64,000 nt of DNA from Dryococelus australis (lineage: Eukaryota > Arthropoda > Insecta > Phasmatodea > Phasmatidae): the NCBI GenBank assembly GCA_029891345.1, contig CM057009.1, forward strand, positions 94,107,916 through 94,171,915, written 5' to 3'. Below, one piece after another: positions 26,166 through 39,298 of this stretch. The position numbers were made by a program, and so were the translations under genes. How positions within the stretch are numbered: the stretch's first letter is position 1; each line of letters opens with the position of its first letter. The notes below the pieces were generated by a model. That model was not told the origin of the DNA. It saw only the letters and a program-made list of their open reading frames with translations, and made no database searches.

Positions 26166-26470
26166 TAAATCTCTTTTAAAAAAGATATTTATATATATAT
26201 ATGCGTGTGTGTGTAATGTTTATATAATAGTAATAACTTGCAGGTAAATGTACTCAACATAAGATTTAATTTAAAACAACTAAACGCAGGTTGCTGCTAC
26301 TGTAAACACCATTTAACAAGTGACGTGACAGTGTGCACAGGTGGTAGATAAGCAAGCTTGCTCGCTATTGACTGGAAGGAGGGGAGGCAAATGTAAGTGC
26401 TGGGCAGGTTGGTGTGTATGAGATATCAGGAAGAAAACCGCCCGAGCCGCGAATAACGCACAATGACATG

Positions 26471-26471
<1 letters not shown>

Positions 26472-26518
<47 letters not shown>

Positions 26519-26532
26519 AAAAAAAAAAAAAC
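26472..26532. repeat. (AT)n microsatellite followed by poly(A)
   Basis: An uninterrupted alternating AT tract of about 40 bases runs into an A run of about 17. It lies just outside the gypsy copy B 3' LTR. The minus-strand frame across it is low-complexity translation only. Confidence 0.9.
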
Positions 26533-26668
26533 CCTCCCTTGACACTGAGTAAATTGCTTAACAAAAATATTGTCTGTCTCCTTTAGAAACATCAGTACTA
26601 AATCCACCAATATTCCTAAATATATTCCTATGCTGGTATCTCCTTCTATAGTGTCTTTGTGGTCCATC

Positions 26669-27776
26669 TGAAAGCGTATATTGATGGAATCAGGTTACAT
26701 TCGCACTACAACACACTTTGACCCTCATCTGAAGCGGGCATGGCATTTAGGCCTGCCATTGACCGACATGGTAGGAAGTATTATTAAGCATGTACAAACT
26801 TAAAGGCATTACATTCTTCGGCGCCGCGAGTCTGATGGAGAGGAGGATACCTACGCAGGAGGAGCAAAAAAATTTAAATGGTTCCGGTACACCAAGACTT
26901 GCTATTGCAGTTAAGATGATTGGTTCAAGTTGATGAAGGCTTCCGCAACTTGCGACACACGTGTATCCTCATTGGCCTGCTGCTCAAGACTAAAGATGGT
27001 GGAAGAGACATCTGGCTACCTCGCCGAGATCACCCACCAGCATCATGAGAGAAAATTTGTTTACACATAAATTTGGCAAAATGTATACAATGAAACTCTC
27101 AGAAACACAAAATAAGCACTTGAAGAATTAATAGAGTCTTTCTGAAATGTAAAATTGATTACTCACTGTCCAGGGTTCTCATTTCACTTGTGTTAGAAAA
27201 AATAATAATTACGCGAACAAGACAGCATGGGCCGGCGAAGCATACAGAAAATACATAATTAGAAAATAATACAAGACATTTCACATAAGCACTGACATTC
27301 AAAAAAAAAGAAAATATTCAATTATAAGTTAAATTAAATATTATGTGAAAAAATTTAAGTTCGGGCACGTGGCATGGTGGATGCCCGAGCTGCCGATATA
27401 GTTTAAGTAACATTTTACCAGAACTTGAGAAAACAAAATTATTTATGAGCATCTCAAGTCTGTGTTTAGTATTCAAATGTAACCTATACGCCTTTGCACT
27501 CTTAGGCTAATAACACACACACTTATGGGGAGTAAGAGGGAGATAATACTTTCCTTTATATAAATTAGACTTTGCTTTAGGGGCACAGATCAAATCACCA
27601 CGACATACATATTAGGGTGCGTTTACACTCTGTACGATGAGGCAAATGAGCCATGACCTGTTTCACTGATCCGTTCCTGTATGAATGAGCATGGTGATCT
27701 GTACACAGAACACATGACTGTGTGTGGCTGGCGCACGAGCAGAGCAGTAGTAGGCTGTATCCTGAGGGAAACGTCA
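26669..27776 (-). repeat. 3' LTR of gypsy copy B
   Basis: Direct repeat of about 32,387-33,538. On the minus strand it begins TGACGTTTCCCTCAGGAT after a GTGGTGGCAT stretch. Similarity to the other LTR stops at about 26,669, so the distal part of this LTR is not recognisable. Confidence 0.85.
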
Positions 27777-30700
27777 AATGCCACCACCCACTTCTACGAA
27801 GGGGAGACCAATGTGCGGCAACATCTCTTAGCGATGGTTACGCTGAAGTGCAGCAGGAGATGGGGCGGCGCAAGGGGTGCTGCCTCAGTCTGTATGTATG
27901 AAATGGCCAGTTCCTTAGCTCGTGAGATGTCTCATGCGTTCGCCAATGCCATCAACGACATAGGGCATACAAAGTGGCTACAGGGGCCCCTCACATACGA
28001 CCTGCAGGAGGGTGCGTGTCGGCAATGTAAGTTGGCAAGCATGAGCTCTTTGGCTGGTGTAAGCTGGGTGCCTTAAGCGAGGCAGTCATGCAGCGTTGTT
28101 GTGAGTGGGCTTGGTGGTGATACACCGACGAATATGTGGAGATGGCGGAAGAGCTGCTCCCATCTCCCTGCGGGGCCTGTTGTTGCTCGTTGTTTCTGGG
28201 TTTTGGGGGGGGGGGTCATCTCCCTCCACATGACGTCGATGAGCTCTGGTGCTGATCACTGAGCTGCAGCAGTGTCGAGCGGGAAGGTCTGCTGCGTGGC
28301 AGCTGGAAAGCCACAGAAGCAGAGGGGTGACGTTTCCCCTCCCCACATGTCACTGATGTCCTCTACCGCCGACCACTGAACTGTTGTTGTGGCAGGCGCT
28401 GCAGTAGGTGGCGTGGCAGATGGGAACCTACGAAAATCTAAGTGTGACTGCCCTCGTAAAGATGCCAGATTTCCACCTCGGGTTTTGCACTGGTTTATGT
28501 TAGATGGCAAAACATAGCTCACTTCTGCATCTGCAGAAGTGAGTTTCGGTCGTTTTCTATTTCACTTACATCTTCTTGGATGACAGCTGGACATGTTCCG
28601 TCTATGTTGTCAGGGTTGAATGAAGTGAGGATATCATCCTTGTGGACCTTACACCTCTTCTTCAGTCTGGTTTGCACTAGATGATGTTGTACTGATATTT
28701 TCCAGAATCCTGTGCGACCCAGTCCATTTGGGGGCGAGTCCCGCACAAAAACCCTGATTGGCTGTTGACAAGTGGTGAACATGCATGTAAACAAAGTCAC
28801 CTGGTAACAAGTGCTTAGGTGGTCATTTGGTTTGAGGACGCCATTTTTGGATGTAGCTTTTTTTTTGTTTTTGCGCACTTCGTAACTTATCTCAGATCAG
28901 AGTCTGTAGCAGTTGGGTTCAAGTCTGGATCAAGGCAAGCAAACTTCCCTGGGCGTGCTAGGCCCGCGTCAAACAATTCAGCAGGAGATTTTCCAGTGGT
29001 TTCATGAGTGCAGTTATGTAAACAAAACACTATGTTTGGGATGTGCTTGGCCCATGATTTGTGATCTTCGCCTACTCTCAGGTGCAACTGTGCTTTATCT
29101 CCTGGTTCTGGCATTTGATAGGATTTGCACGTACATGATAGATGTCAGTGGTGTGGTGTTCAACACGCCACTCAGTGCACAAACCTCTCCAATGCGGTCT
29201 GGGAAACTGGGTGGTATTTTCACTACGGAGTGTTTTGGGGTAATCCCAGTGGTGAAAAAACTCCTCCATTAGGATGGCAGCAATGTCATATATACGTGCT
29301 TGGCAGGGCATAACAGTTCGCACCATCGTGTAAACAACTCAGTCACCACTAAAAGAAAACTTTTGCCATCCTATGAGCGTGGACATGGAACAATGAAGTC
29401 TAGGGCTGTAGCTTCAAAAGGACATTGCGGTAGCCTAGACTGTTGATCTACGTTTCCATCTGACCTACGTGTTTTGTGAACACTGCAGGCATGACACTTG
29501 CGCACGTATTCCCTTATTTTCTTTCTAAGGAGAGGTCACAAAAATGACGCTACGTTTGTTATGCATTGTAGGTGCTGCTCCTGGGTGACCAAAGAGGCCG
29601 TTGCTATAGGCAACGTGAATGACAGTAGAGCGCGCCCCTGGCGGCAAGTAGAGGCACCACCAACCTCCTGACTGGCTGTTGTTATGTGTCTGGAGCCGGT
29701 TGTCAATCACGCTCCACCCCTCTACTACTTCTTGTTTGCATTGGGCATTTATATTTTTCACCTCCACTGACATTTGTTATTGATTTAACATGTATATGTA
29801 GAGGTCATCTGTGAATGTTTCTGTAGCGGGTTTTGCTGTGGTTGTTTCACCATGATTTGTTGTAGCACTACTGGAGTTGTTATATTATTCTTCAAAGGTA
29901 TGGTGGTCTCATACTCCAATTTGTCTACAGCTGTTTCCCTCTTGTTCGGGGAATGTGACAAGGTGTCGGTCAACTGATTATCTTTGCCGGGCACATGTTC
30001 GACAAAAAAGTCGAAATTTTGTAGCAACATTGACCATCTCGTTAATTTGCTACGTACCTTATGCATTCTGTGCATCCACAACAAGCAACGGTTATCTGTC
30101 CTCAGCATGAAATGCCTGTACTACAGATGAACACGGTACCATTTTATGACCCAGTAGACAAGGCACGTTTAAGCCCAAAGGGCATGGCACAGGACTGGTA
30201 TCTGCGGCTGTCTGGTGCCGTAAAAGCCATTTTGTGCCTATCTTCCAATTTTACTGGAATCTGAAAAAATATACTTTTCAGGTTAAAAGATAACAAAAAT
30301 TTTGCCTTGCAAAGGATGTTGAGGGCAGTGTTTGTACTGATAAACAGGGGTGTGGCACACTCTATTATTTGATTTATGGGCCTAACTCAAAACAAAACCA
30401 CCACCCTCCATCTTTTTTTTGGTGCTAAGGTTATAGCAGAATTGTACCCACTTTCTGACGGCTCAAAGGTGGTATGAAATTCAGCCAGAACACCATGATC
30501 GAAGGCATCTAGAGTTACGAGCTGTAAGTTACCCTCTACACGTCTATGTTGTAACTAGTATATCTGACTTGCTTGCTGAAATGTATCCTATCTCTAGAAA
30601 TTTCTATGATTACTTCCTGATCAATTAGCCAAGGTACTCCAAAACTAACATCTTCACAGATTTCTTTTGAGACTAAGACGAGAACACATATTTCAACATC

Positions 30701-32106
30701 CCTAAATTTTTGGCTAAGCTGAGTACCAGCAATGATATCACTTTTGCCATTCAGTGTGGCGAGCTCTACGCTTAAGTTAGTACCACGAATATCTGAAAAT
30801 TTTACAAGTTCTTTGCGGACAAAATTGTGCGATGCCGTGGTATCAATCAAGGTAACAGTTGTAACATTTGAAACACACAAAGGTACCTTCAAGAGTTTAT
30901 AAATGGTCGTACTCACTTGTCCCTAGTAGGCGACTGGCTGGTTATTCACTTTTTCTGGGGGCGCTGTGACTGGCACTCTGGTAGAGTAGGAAGGCCCCTG
31001 TTGTGGTCCTACCCTGTTGGCACGTTTCCCATAGCCGTTGTCACTTTGTTAGAGCACATTCTGTACTAGAGATATTGTTCATCACAGCATATCCAACACC
31101 ATGGCGCCTGGCGCTGAACCTCGGCGTTGGCAGCACACTGTGGCTGAGCAGACACGGCACTTAGACCACTGTTTCACGGCGCAATTCCAGAGTGGTCTTT
31201 CTGCATGTGACCAGAGGCATGGGCAGGCTGGTCACCTGGGTTGTTACACCCTTGGCATGGTGCATTTGTGTGTTTGGTGGAACTTTCACTGTTTTTCAAC
31301 ATAACCAATCACTTTCATATTGCCAGTAATACCACTTAACTTCCTGTACAACCAAATCTAATCAACTTCAAACTTGATCTTCTTAAGGGAAAACATCACA
31401 GAAATACCAAAAATCCTATAATAGCAGTCTGACTACTTACACCTTCATTAACAGGAAAGGTCTTCCAGCAGATAATGTCCAGAGAATCAATCTCACTTAT
31501 GTACTTTGGAGTCAGTTACTTTGAATTACTAGCTCTTCCTAAGAAACAAAATTCTAACAAACCACTTCCCGCTTTGGCAGTAATTCCTTGAAATCTAAAT
31601 TGAAACCTGAAAGACAACAATATGTAACTTTCTTCTGCATCAACAAACCCAATTACTCCATTCTGTATTGAGTTATTAACATCCTTTTAAATATGATGAA
31701 CATTACGATATACCTTCCTGGGATAATATCTGGAAATACGATTCTGCCAATGTTTCATTCTGATGTCTCTCCTCTAATGACACCACGCAAAGTGAATAAA
31801 TACAGAACGCAACATACTTATATACACACAAAACCCATAGATAACTACAACACGAAACACTATGAGCAAAAAATACAAGTCTGCGACCTTCAAATTCTAA
31901 CATCCAGTGGTGCTACTGTTCTAAAAATAGACTTGGCAAGCTTTAAACTGGGGGGCACTCACTTATACACATAGCAGGAGCTCCCTTAGGCTCGTCTAAA
32001 ATACTACAACGGGCCACACAACATGGTGTTCATTTTGAGGTTCTGACAGATTCCAACTTGCAACTTCATATATTCATAACTTTTTAACTAATGAACGTTA
32101 ATAAAA

Positions 32107-32281
<175 letters not shown>

Positions 32282-32299
32282 TTTTTTTTTAATTAGCAC

Positions 32300-33538
32300 A
32301 TTTACACAGTTCATAAACTGAGCACGTGGGTATTCTGGAGTGGGCCAGGTCCCTAAGATACGTTAAGTACTGTGCAATAAAATTAAGATGTGGTCCTTCT
32401 CAAAGTGTATATTGATGGAACAAGGCTATATTCACACTGTAATACAATTTGACCCTCGTCTGAAGTGGGCATGGCATTTAGGCCTGCCATCGGTCGATGC
32501 AGTAGAAAGTACTTTTAGCATGTGAAAACTTAAAGGCATTACACTCTCCAGGGCCGCAAGTCTGACGGAGGGGATACGTATGAGTGAGGTGCAAAAATAA
32601 ATAAAATGGTTCTGGTATACTAAGACTTACTATTGCAGTGAAGATGATTGGTTCAAGTTGATGAAGGCTTCCACGATGCACGACACACGTACATATTCGT
32701 TGGCCTGCTGCTCAAGACTAAAGATGGTGGCAGAGTCATCCGGTTACCTTGTCAAGATCATCCGCCAGCTTCATAAGGGGAAATTAGTTTACACATATAT
32801 TTGGCAAAATGTATAAAGCAAAACCCTCAGAAATACAAAATAAGAACTGGAAGAATTAATAGAGTCTTTCCGACATCTAAAGTTGATGATTTACTGTTGA
32901 GAATACTCATTTCACATGTGTCGGAAAAAATAATAATCACGTGAACAAGCCGGAATGGGCCGGTAAAGCATACAGAAAATCATTAGAAAATAATACAACA
33001 CATTTCACATAAGCACTGACAGTCAAAAAGAAAAATATTAAATTATAAGCAAAATTTAATATTACGTGAAAGAATTAAAGTTTGGGTACATAGCATGACG
33101 AATGCCAGAACTGCCGAGATTGCCTACAAAACCTTTTAACAGGACTCAAGAACAAACAGATATGACATAAATACTAGAAAATAATAATATATTTTATGAG
33201 CATCTCAAGTCTGTGTTTAGTATTCAAACATAAACCACGTGGCTTTGCACTTTTAGGCTAATAATGCATCACTTATGGGATGGAAAAGGGAGATAACATT
33301 TTCCCTTATATAAATTAGTCTCTGCTTTCAGGGGTACTGATCAAATTAGCACAATAAACATATTAGGGTGAGTTAACTCTTCGTACAATGGGTCAAACGG
33401 GTTGTGACGAGTTTCACTGATCTGTTTCTGCATGAACAAGCGTCGTGACCTGTACACAGAACACATGGTAATGCGTGGCTGTGCACGAGCACAGCAGCAG
33501 TGGGCTACATCCTGAGCAGGACAGTGAGGGCAATGTCG
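32300..33538 (-). repeat. 5' LTR of gypsy copy B
   Basis: Matches 26,669-27,776 in the same orientation and 23,225-24,475 inverted. A TTTATATAA box lies near 33,310. The inner border is approximate, because a microsatellite starts at once. Confidence 0.85.
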
Positions 33539-33764
33539 GAGTGATGCAAATAAGTTTACTCCATTCTATATCCTATAAATTGTGAGATATGAAAACAGCC
33601 ATTTATTTCTCAACAATTTGGTATTTATAAATGTTTCACTCTAGCCATGCTTTTCCAAGCAAGAAAAATGCAGTGACTTAAAATTTTTAGTAAACCTACT
33701 ACCTGTGTACCCTTCAGAAAATTTGTTTAAATCTTAAGAGTATGATTTTAGTATTACCCTTAGC

Positions 33765-35511
33765 TAGAGATGGGCCGTTCAATACTTTGATACCTCAATA
33801 CCTCTTGATAGTGGGCAGTATCAAAAGTATCGAGTATCGCTACGTGCATGTCAATACTTTTATTTGATACTTTTTATCGACACGTGTATATGGCTTGGAT
33901 ACTTGGTCCACCATATTCCTTATTGTCACGAAGCGGCACCGCTTATTTTGTTTTTGGCAGTTTACTAGTTTCTGAAAGCCCATGTAGTGTCGTATTTATT
34001 TAACGATTCAGGTAATTATTTTGTATCGATTGTAGAGAAACATCTAGTAAGGATTGCAATAGAACAACATGTATTCAGGAGTTGTGAATAGGAATTACGA
34101 ACTGAAGTCTGTGCGTATTGTAAATAACGTGTTTTGAAAGTGTATATTGTAAATAACGTATTTTGAAACGGTTATTAGAATGTTTTAAATGTACATAGCC
34201 TAAAAAAACACCATTTCAACTTGTTTTGCAATGCAAAACTACTAACATGTGTATTGTATGGAAAATGAACGTCTCCAAAAATATTTACATCCCAAATGTG
34301 TTTAATATTCAAATTACCGTACAAACTAAATATTTATCACGTTTTCTTTAGGTGAGGTTAAATCTAGGCAGGTTATTGAATGTTTCTTTCATATGAGCAA
34401 ATTTTCAACACATCCACTAAAACAATAATATCTAATTAAAAATTATACAGGCCATGTTCAAATTGACAAGTTTCGTTATTTAGTTACTTTGAAAATTCAT
34501 TATTTGGTAGGTATCGATTTGGACATCCTTGACAGTCACGTGTTTAGCAGTTGCGGCAACTCATAATTAATAGTGCAAATTTTTTTTATCTTAATTTAAT
34601 GCTTAAAACAGACGTAATATTTCTGCAATCATCACTGGAATATTATGAATACATTAATAAATAAGAAACTGATAAATTATGAAATAACGACTTGATGTTA
34701 AACTAATGCATCTCCCAACCCCATCCAATCCACTGGCAATAAAATGAATGGAGGCCCAGCAGTATGACTTAGCCATAACTAAAACAAGGTAGGTTGGAAT
34801 GGTAACCTACATTGATCATAGCATTGATTATTTACACTCTGTTTTATTCATAGACAGAGCAGCTGTGGCGCAAGGATACATTGTGGCCATGCTACGTTTC
34901 TAGAACTGTCAAAATTTATGCTAGTACTACATATTTTTTTACGTGCCATTTGTGTTTACAACCAGTATTTCATATTTATTGTACGTGTTTTGTGTGTACA
35001 CAATCTGAGAAAATGACCAATGCAAAACAACAAACAGAATAATAAATTTATCTTGCTTACAGTAGCAGAAGAATTGCTATTGTTTTTGATCGGGCGATAA
35101 ACTATTCCCACATTTCCCCTATCTGACTTAATCCAGAAAAAAAAATTAATGCTTGTTTTTCTAAATAAAAATTATTAAGCTTTCTTAGTTCGAAAATTGA
35201 CATGCTTGATGTGCTTTTTTAGTATCATATTAATATTTATCATTTTTTAACACTTGACAGGCCTACTACTAAGTTATATAAATTTCAAATTTGTTTCCAT
35301 CATCTGTAGTATACTCTTGCGTGATTTTTCTTATATTTTAAAATTTATAATAAATTTGGTCGAGAACAATGAAAACATAGTTTACAAAAATTTGATTGCA
35401 TTATTTAATTTTTTTTACTCGAGGGTATCGAGTATCTAAAGTATCGAGGGTATTGAGCTGAAAACTGTATTGAGTATAGAGTATTGAAAACATGGTATCA
35501 TCCCACCCCTA
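33765..35511. mobile_element. hAT-like non-autonomous element
   Basis: The left end TAGAGATGGGC and the right end, read inverted, TAGGGGTGGGA are typical of hAT elements. The flanking 8-mers CCCTTAGC (33,757-33,764) and CTCTTAAC (35,512-35,519) agree at six of eight positions, as for a decayed hAT target duplication. Subterminal regions carry repeated GTATCGAG/TATCGA motifs at both ends, another hAT habit. An internal tandem pair of GTAAATAACGT units lies near 34,120-34,170. I see no transposase frame in its 1.75 kb. Its right end is about 20 bases from the MON2 splice donor at 35,540. Confidence 0.65.
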
Positions 35512-35540
35512 CTCTTAACTACTAATTCATTGATATTTAC

Positions 35541-35623
35541 CTTTCTGTTTTGGAGCTTTTTTCAGTGAAACAACCAATGTAGCAATCGCCTTCAGTACGA
35601 AAGATATTTCAGACAGCCTGTTT
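35541..35623 (-). CDS. MON2: MON2 exon (second from last), 83 bases
   Basis: A short exon too small to stand out as an open frame. It encodes RNRLSEISFVLKAIATLVV then SLKKAPKQK, matching the MON2 block that ends FVLKA..TL..SLKK before the TW motif of the last exon. The acceptor is a strong polypyrimidine tract ending TTTTTCAG at 35,625-35,624 and the donor is AAAG|GTAAAT at 35,540-35,539. Its first base completes the Arg codon begun in 36,432-36,654 and its last G begins the codon completed in the last exon. The downstream 24.8-kb intron starts here, and a hAT-like element ends only about 20 bases beyond the donor. Confidence 0.93.
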
Positions 35624-36431
35624 CTGAAAAAAAAACAATATAAATTATGTTTTAGAATTGGCAGTGTGTGTGTAACGGTTGCTGATTAGTAAGGAATTGG
35701 AATAACAATTACTAACATATGTGAAAAATGTATATTATTGTGTTAAACGGTTTAAAAAATTATAATTTTGGATTCAGAATGAATAAAAGTTTTATTTCTG
35801 TGTAATGCACATAGTTCATAGCAAACACTAAACGTTATACATGCAGAGCTCTTTATCCCACGCGAAATGAGATGAGGAATACGCTATATTGTTATTTTCA
35901 ATAGCAGGAAAATTATTGGCAAAGCCAGAAATTTCCTCGGAGAAAAATTACCTCACCATACAATAAAAGGCATCATACTTTATGGTAATGATTAATTTTT
36001 TATTAGAACTGAAGTTTTATTAATAACTTAAATCCATATTGATGAGAGCCTTAGTGGCAAAGGAAAGGGTTACAATGCCAATATCACCACATTGTTATGC
36101 TACTGAAAGCCATTGCATGTGTTTCACAGACAAATAGCTATTAAGGAAATACATATGTATAAATTTTTTATGTTGTGATAAAATAAAGTTTAAGTTTTTA
36201 ATTTTATGCTGTGAATATAATGCACAGAAAGGCTAAAAATGACAACATCCAGATTACAATAGGTTCCTAATCACTTGGCTATGAACTTTGTGCTCATTAA
36301 GTAAATAATGTTGAAGGATGGACTTAAACCATCACCAACATGGCCTCCTTGTCACAAAACTTGCATAGTGTCAATGGTTATCCAGGATCCAAATACAGCA
36401 AAAAAACATTTAGCCAAGAGTTGGTGGGTAC
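35624..36431 (-). other. MON2: Short MON2 intron
   Basis: An 808-base intron between two coding exons, with GTACCC donor and TTTTTCAG acceptor. It is AT-rich, with no mobile element recognised. The plus frame at 36,308-36,565 is antisense to the exon and intron and carries no motif. Confidence 0.85.
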
Positions 36432-36654
36432 CTAGGAAGTGGACATTTTCCACTCAGACGCTGATCTTGCACATACTGATGAAGAACTTCCTGAAACCTG
36501 TGCAGAAGTGCTGTAACAGCCAGTCGCCCAGCCAAGATGTCTTCAACGCCTCCAAGTTCTCCTGATTCCATTCCGTGCAGTAAGGAAAACTGAAGTAGGG
36601 TCTCAAAGCATGTCTTCGCAAATTCTTCTCTAAGTTTGTGATCACATTCATAAT
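36432..36654 (-). CDS. MON2: MON2 exon (third from last)
   Basis: This 223-base exon encodes [17 protein letters not shown] near its start and [18 protein letters not shown] at its end. Both match conserved blocks of the MON2 C-terminal helical domain (in vertebrates I recall CFETLLQFS and a [12 protein letters not shown]-like block). The acceptor is TTATTTCTTAG at 36,656-36,655 and the donor is CCTAG|GTACCC at 36,431-36,430. Entry and exit phases fit the exons on both sides. The frame is uninterrupted over 73 codons, with no sign of decay. The central part ([18 protein letters not shown]) is the variable segment I would expect between two helices. Confidence 0.95.
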
Positions 36655-37160
36655 CTAAGAAATAAATCCATTAATAGTGTTTGTCGGCATAACTATTTCT
36701 CAGCTTTTTTGAAATTACATTCATGAAATCACAAAAAAATTAAGAGATTATAACTGCATACCATGCTTACTATACATATAATATTAAAAAATACAAATTA
36801 TAACTTATCTCTATAAATACCAACTCATTTTATTATAACTGAAAAACAGATGCACCTAATATTTGGTTGACATTTTTCAAGAATAACATACATTTGAACT
36901 GGCTATACAAATATTCCCTAAGTACGATTTAAAAATTATCAAAAATGTTGATAACTTACAAAATAATTAACAATTAATGAGGGAATATTTTGATCTTAAC
37001 TGGGTGGCTAAAGATAGAAAATTTTGCTACCTAGCTTTCTATAAAAATAGATACATATCTTGAAGCACAAATTAAATAGGTCGCATATACAGGCTGTATC
37101 TAAATTAAACAAACTTTGGCAGCAGGTAAATCACAAAAAACAAAGATGAAATTGTATATA

Positions 37161-37577
37161 TGACCTATGGTCTAAAGTGAATCATAAGGGTGGTACACAT
37201 CTTTGAAGTTGTACATGCAGCACTAGTTTATAACAAATATTGGAGAAAATATTCAAGATGGAACGCTGAGTGGCTGAATAATGTGTAATGGAACAAAGAT
37301 CTGTAAACATCATAACACCTGTCTGTCAATGTCATAAAATTATTTAATGGAAACAATTACAGTTACAACCCTTATTTAGACTTAATCTCGATGATCCTGT
37401 AGCAAACCTGTCATTTTAAAGACTAATTAGTCATATCATCATGTCACAATTAACTATACATTATATAGATACCCAGTATTCAGTCTTTATAATTTCAGTA
37501 TTTTAAATAAACTAGTGCTTCAGGTCCAAATTTAAAGATGTGTACTGCCCTTACAATGCACTTCAGACCATAGGTTG
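37161..37577. mobile_element. 417-base MITE inside the left inverted repeat
   Basis: The inverted ends run TGACCTATGGTCTAAAGTG on the left and, inverted at the right, CAACCTATGGTCTGAAGTG. Similarity extends about 60 bases, through GTACACATCTTT. TA flanks both ends exactly (37,159-37,160 and 37,578-37,579). The right arm of the surrounding transposon lacks this segment, which shows directly that it was inserted. Confidence 0.9.
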
Positions 37578-38255
37578 TACGCAAGCACATGTACACAAAC
37601 ATATATCTAAAACATAAAGACAACTTTTGATAGGTTATTACTGAGGTGAAAATAGAAAGATTGAAATAGGAAATCCATGGATCAGGTCAAATACCAAGTG
37701 CAGTAGATGCTTCCAAAGTTTGTGAAAAATTATCATTTATTGACATATTTTTTTTGGGAAACTGCTTGTGGGACACAAACAAAGTAATGGTTAATAATTA
37801 TTTAAACCATAATCATTAATAAAGTGAATGTCATGTACATGTAAACCACTCCCATCATGTTGAAAGGGGGTTTAGCCATATTCTGTAAAAAATGTATGTT
37901 ACAGAAAAAATTTTGTATTTTTGACTAGAGATTATGATATTCCAGAAAAATTGGCAACATAAATGTATTTAGCAAAAACTGTCCAACGCTCGCCCTTTTC
38001 GAGTAATAATTACACGTTTGATTCCACGGAGAAGTGTTATTGCCTGCTAGTTGGACAACTAGTAATGACTGTACACCACACCATACTGGAATAAGTTTCC
38101 CACAACTGTGTGTGTGGTCTTACATAAGTGATTTGCATAAATAACAGATTGGTGGGATTTTCTCACTGTTAGGAATACAGAATTTAAAAGAAGAAGAAGA
38201 GAAAAAGAAGAAGTTCTTGCACTACCAGTTCAATGATGTACCACCATAAGCAACT

Positions 38256-39298
38256 TTACAACAAGTGTTCAAAATGGCAGCCACCAACCTCGTTGCAACA
38301 ATTCATTTGGCACATGAAACACAGGCGTACCCTTTCAAAAACTTTGGTGTATCTTGAATCTTGTTACAGGCAGCCATAACCCTGGTTAGCAGATCGTCCT
38401 TCGACTCAATGGGTGTGTCATACACCAAAGCCTTGCTGAACCACCACAGGAAAAAGTCAGGCAGATTAAGGTCAGGAGAGCAAGCTGGCCACGAAACACA
38501 CCTACCTCTTCCAATCAACTGTGCTGGAAATTCCACGTTAAGGTGACCCCATACAGTTCTTGTGGAATATAGAGGGGCATTATCATGTTGAAGCCACATA
38601 CATTACCAGACCACAAGAGGCTCATTCTCGAGCAAATCTGGCAATGTAAATTGCAGGAATTGACAGTACGTGTGCCCAGTCAATTGTTGTGGCAAGTACA
38701 GCCCAATGAGATGATCACCCACAATTCCCCCCCAGATGTTTACAGAAAATTTGTGCTGGTTGACTGTGATGGCGGTTGCAAGAGGATTGGTGTTGTCCCA
38801 CATGTGATTGTTCCTGCCGTTAAAATTAACTTCTTTCGCGAATGTTGCTTCTTCAGTAAACAATATGATGGAAGTAAAATGAGGAACTACTGTGCACGGT
38901 TGCAGAAACCATTATAAAAAATCACATAGAGGTTCCAATCAGTTGGTCCCAATGCCTGCACCTTTCACATGTGGTAGGCACGCAGCAGCTGCTTGTACAT
39001 AACATGTCATACATTGGAATGGGACACACCCACTCTGTGTGCAATAGCATGGGTGTGTATTAACCGGTTTTTCCTCCACAACATTCAGTACTTCTTCCAC
39101 ATTAGGTATACGGATATGCCTTGAGTGACCAGATCCACCTTGTACCATAATCGTGCCTGTTTCATGTAGTCTCTGAGTAACAGTTGTGAAGGTTTCGTGA
39201 TGAGGTTACCACAGTGCTGGAAACCTCTCATGATACAATCGTACAGCAGCTTGTGCATTACCTTTAACTTCACCATAAAAGAGAAAAATGTCTGTCAT
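38256..39298 (-). pseudogene. Nearly full-length but frameshifted DD41D transposase
   Basis: The minus strand from ATG at 39,298 reads YGEVKGNAQAAVRLYHERFP, the DUF4817-type N-terminal domain of insect transposases, then a helix-turn-helix region (IPNVEEVLNVVEEKP). The catalytic domain has FTEEATF (first Asp replaced by Glu), NIWGGIVGDHLIGLYLPQQL, then QHDNAP with the second Asp and PDFFLW with the third. Counting residues, 41 separate the second and third Asp. It ends near GGCHFEHLL at 38,256, the usual family terminus. The total of about 347 codons is close to a full gene, but it is spread over several frames (38,303-38,599, 38,603-38,863, 38,939-39,148 and the start), so it is inactive. 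Confidence 0.88.
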
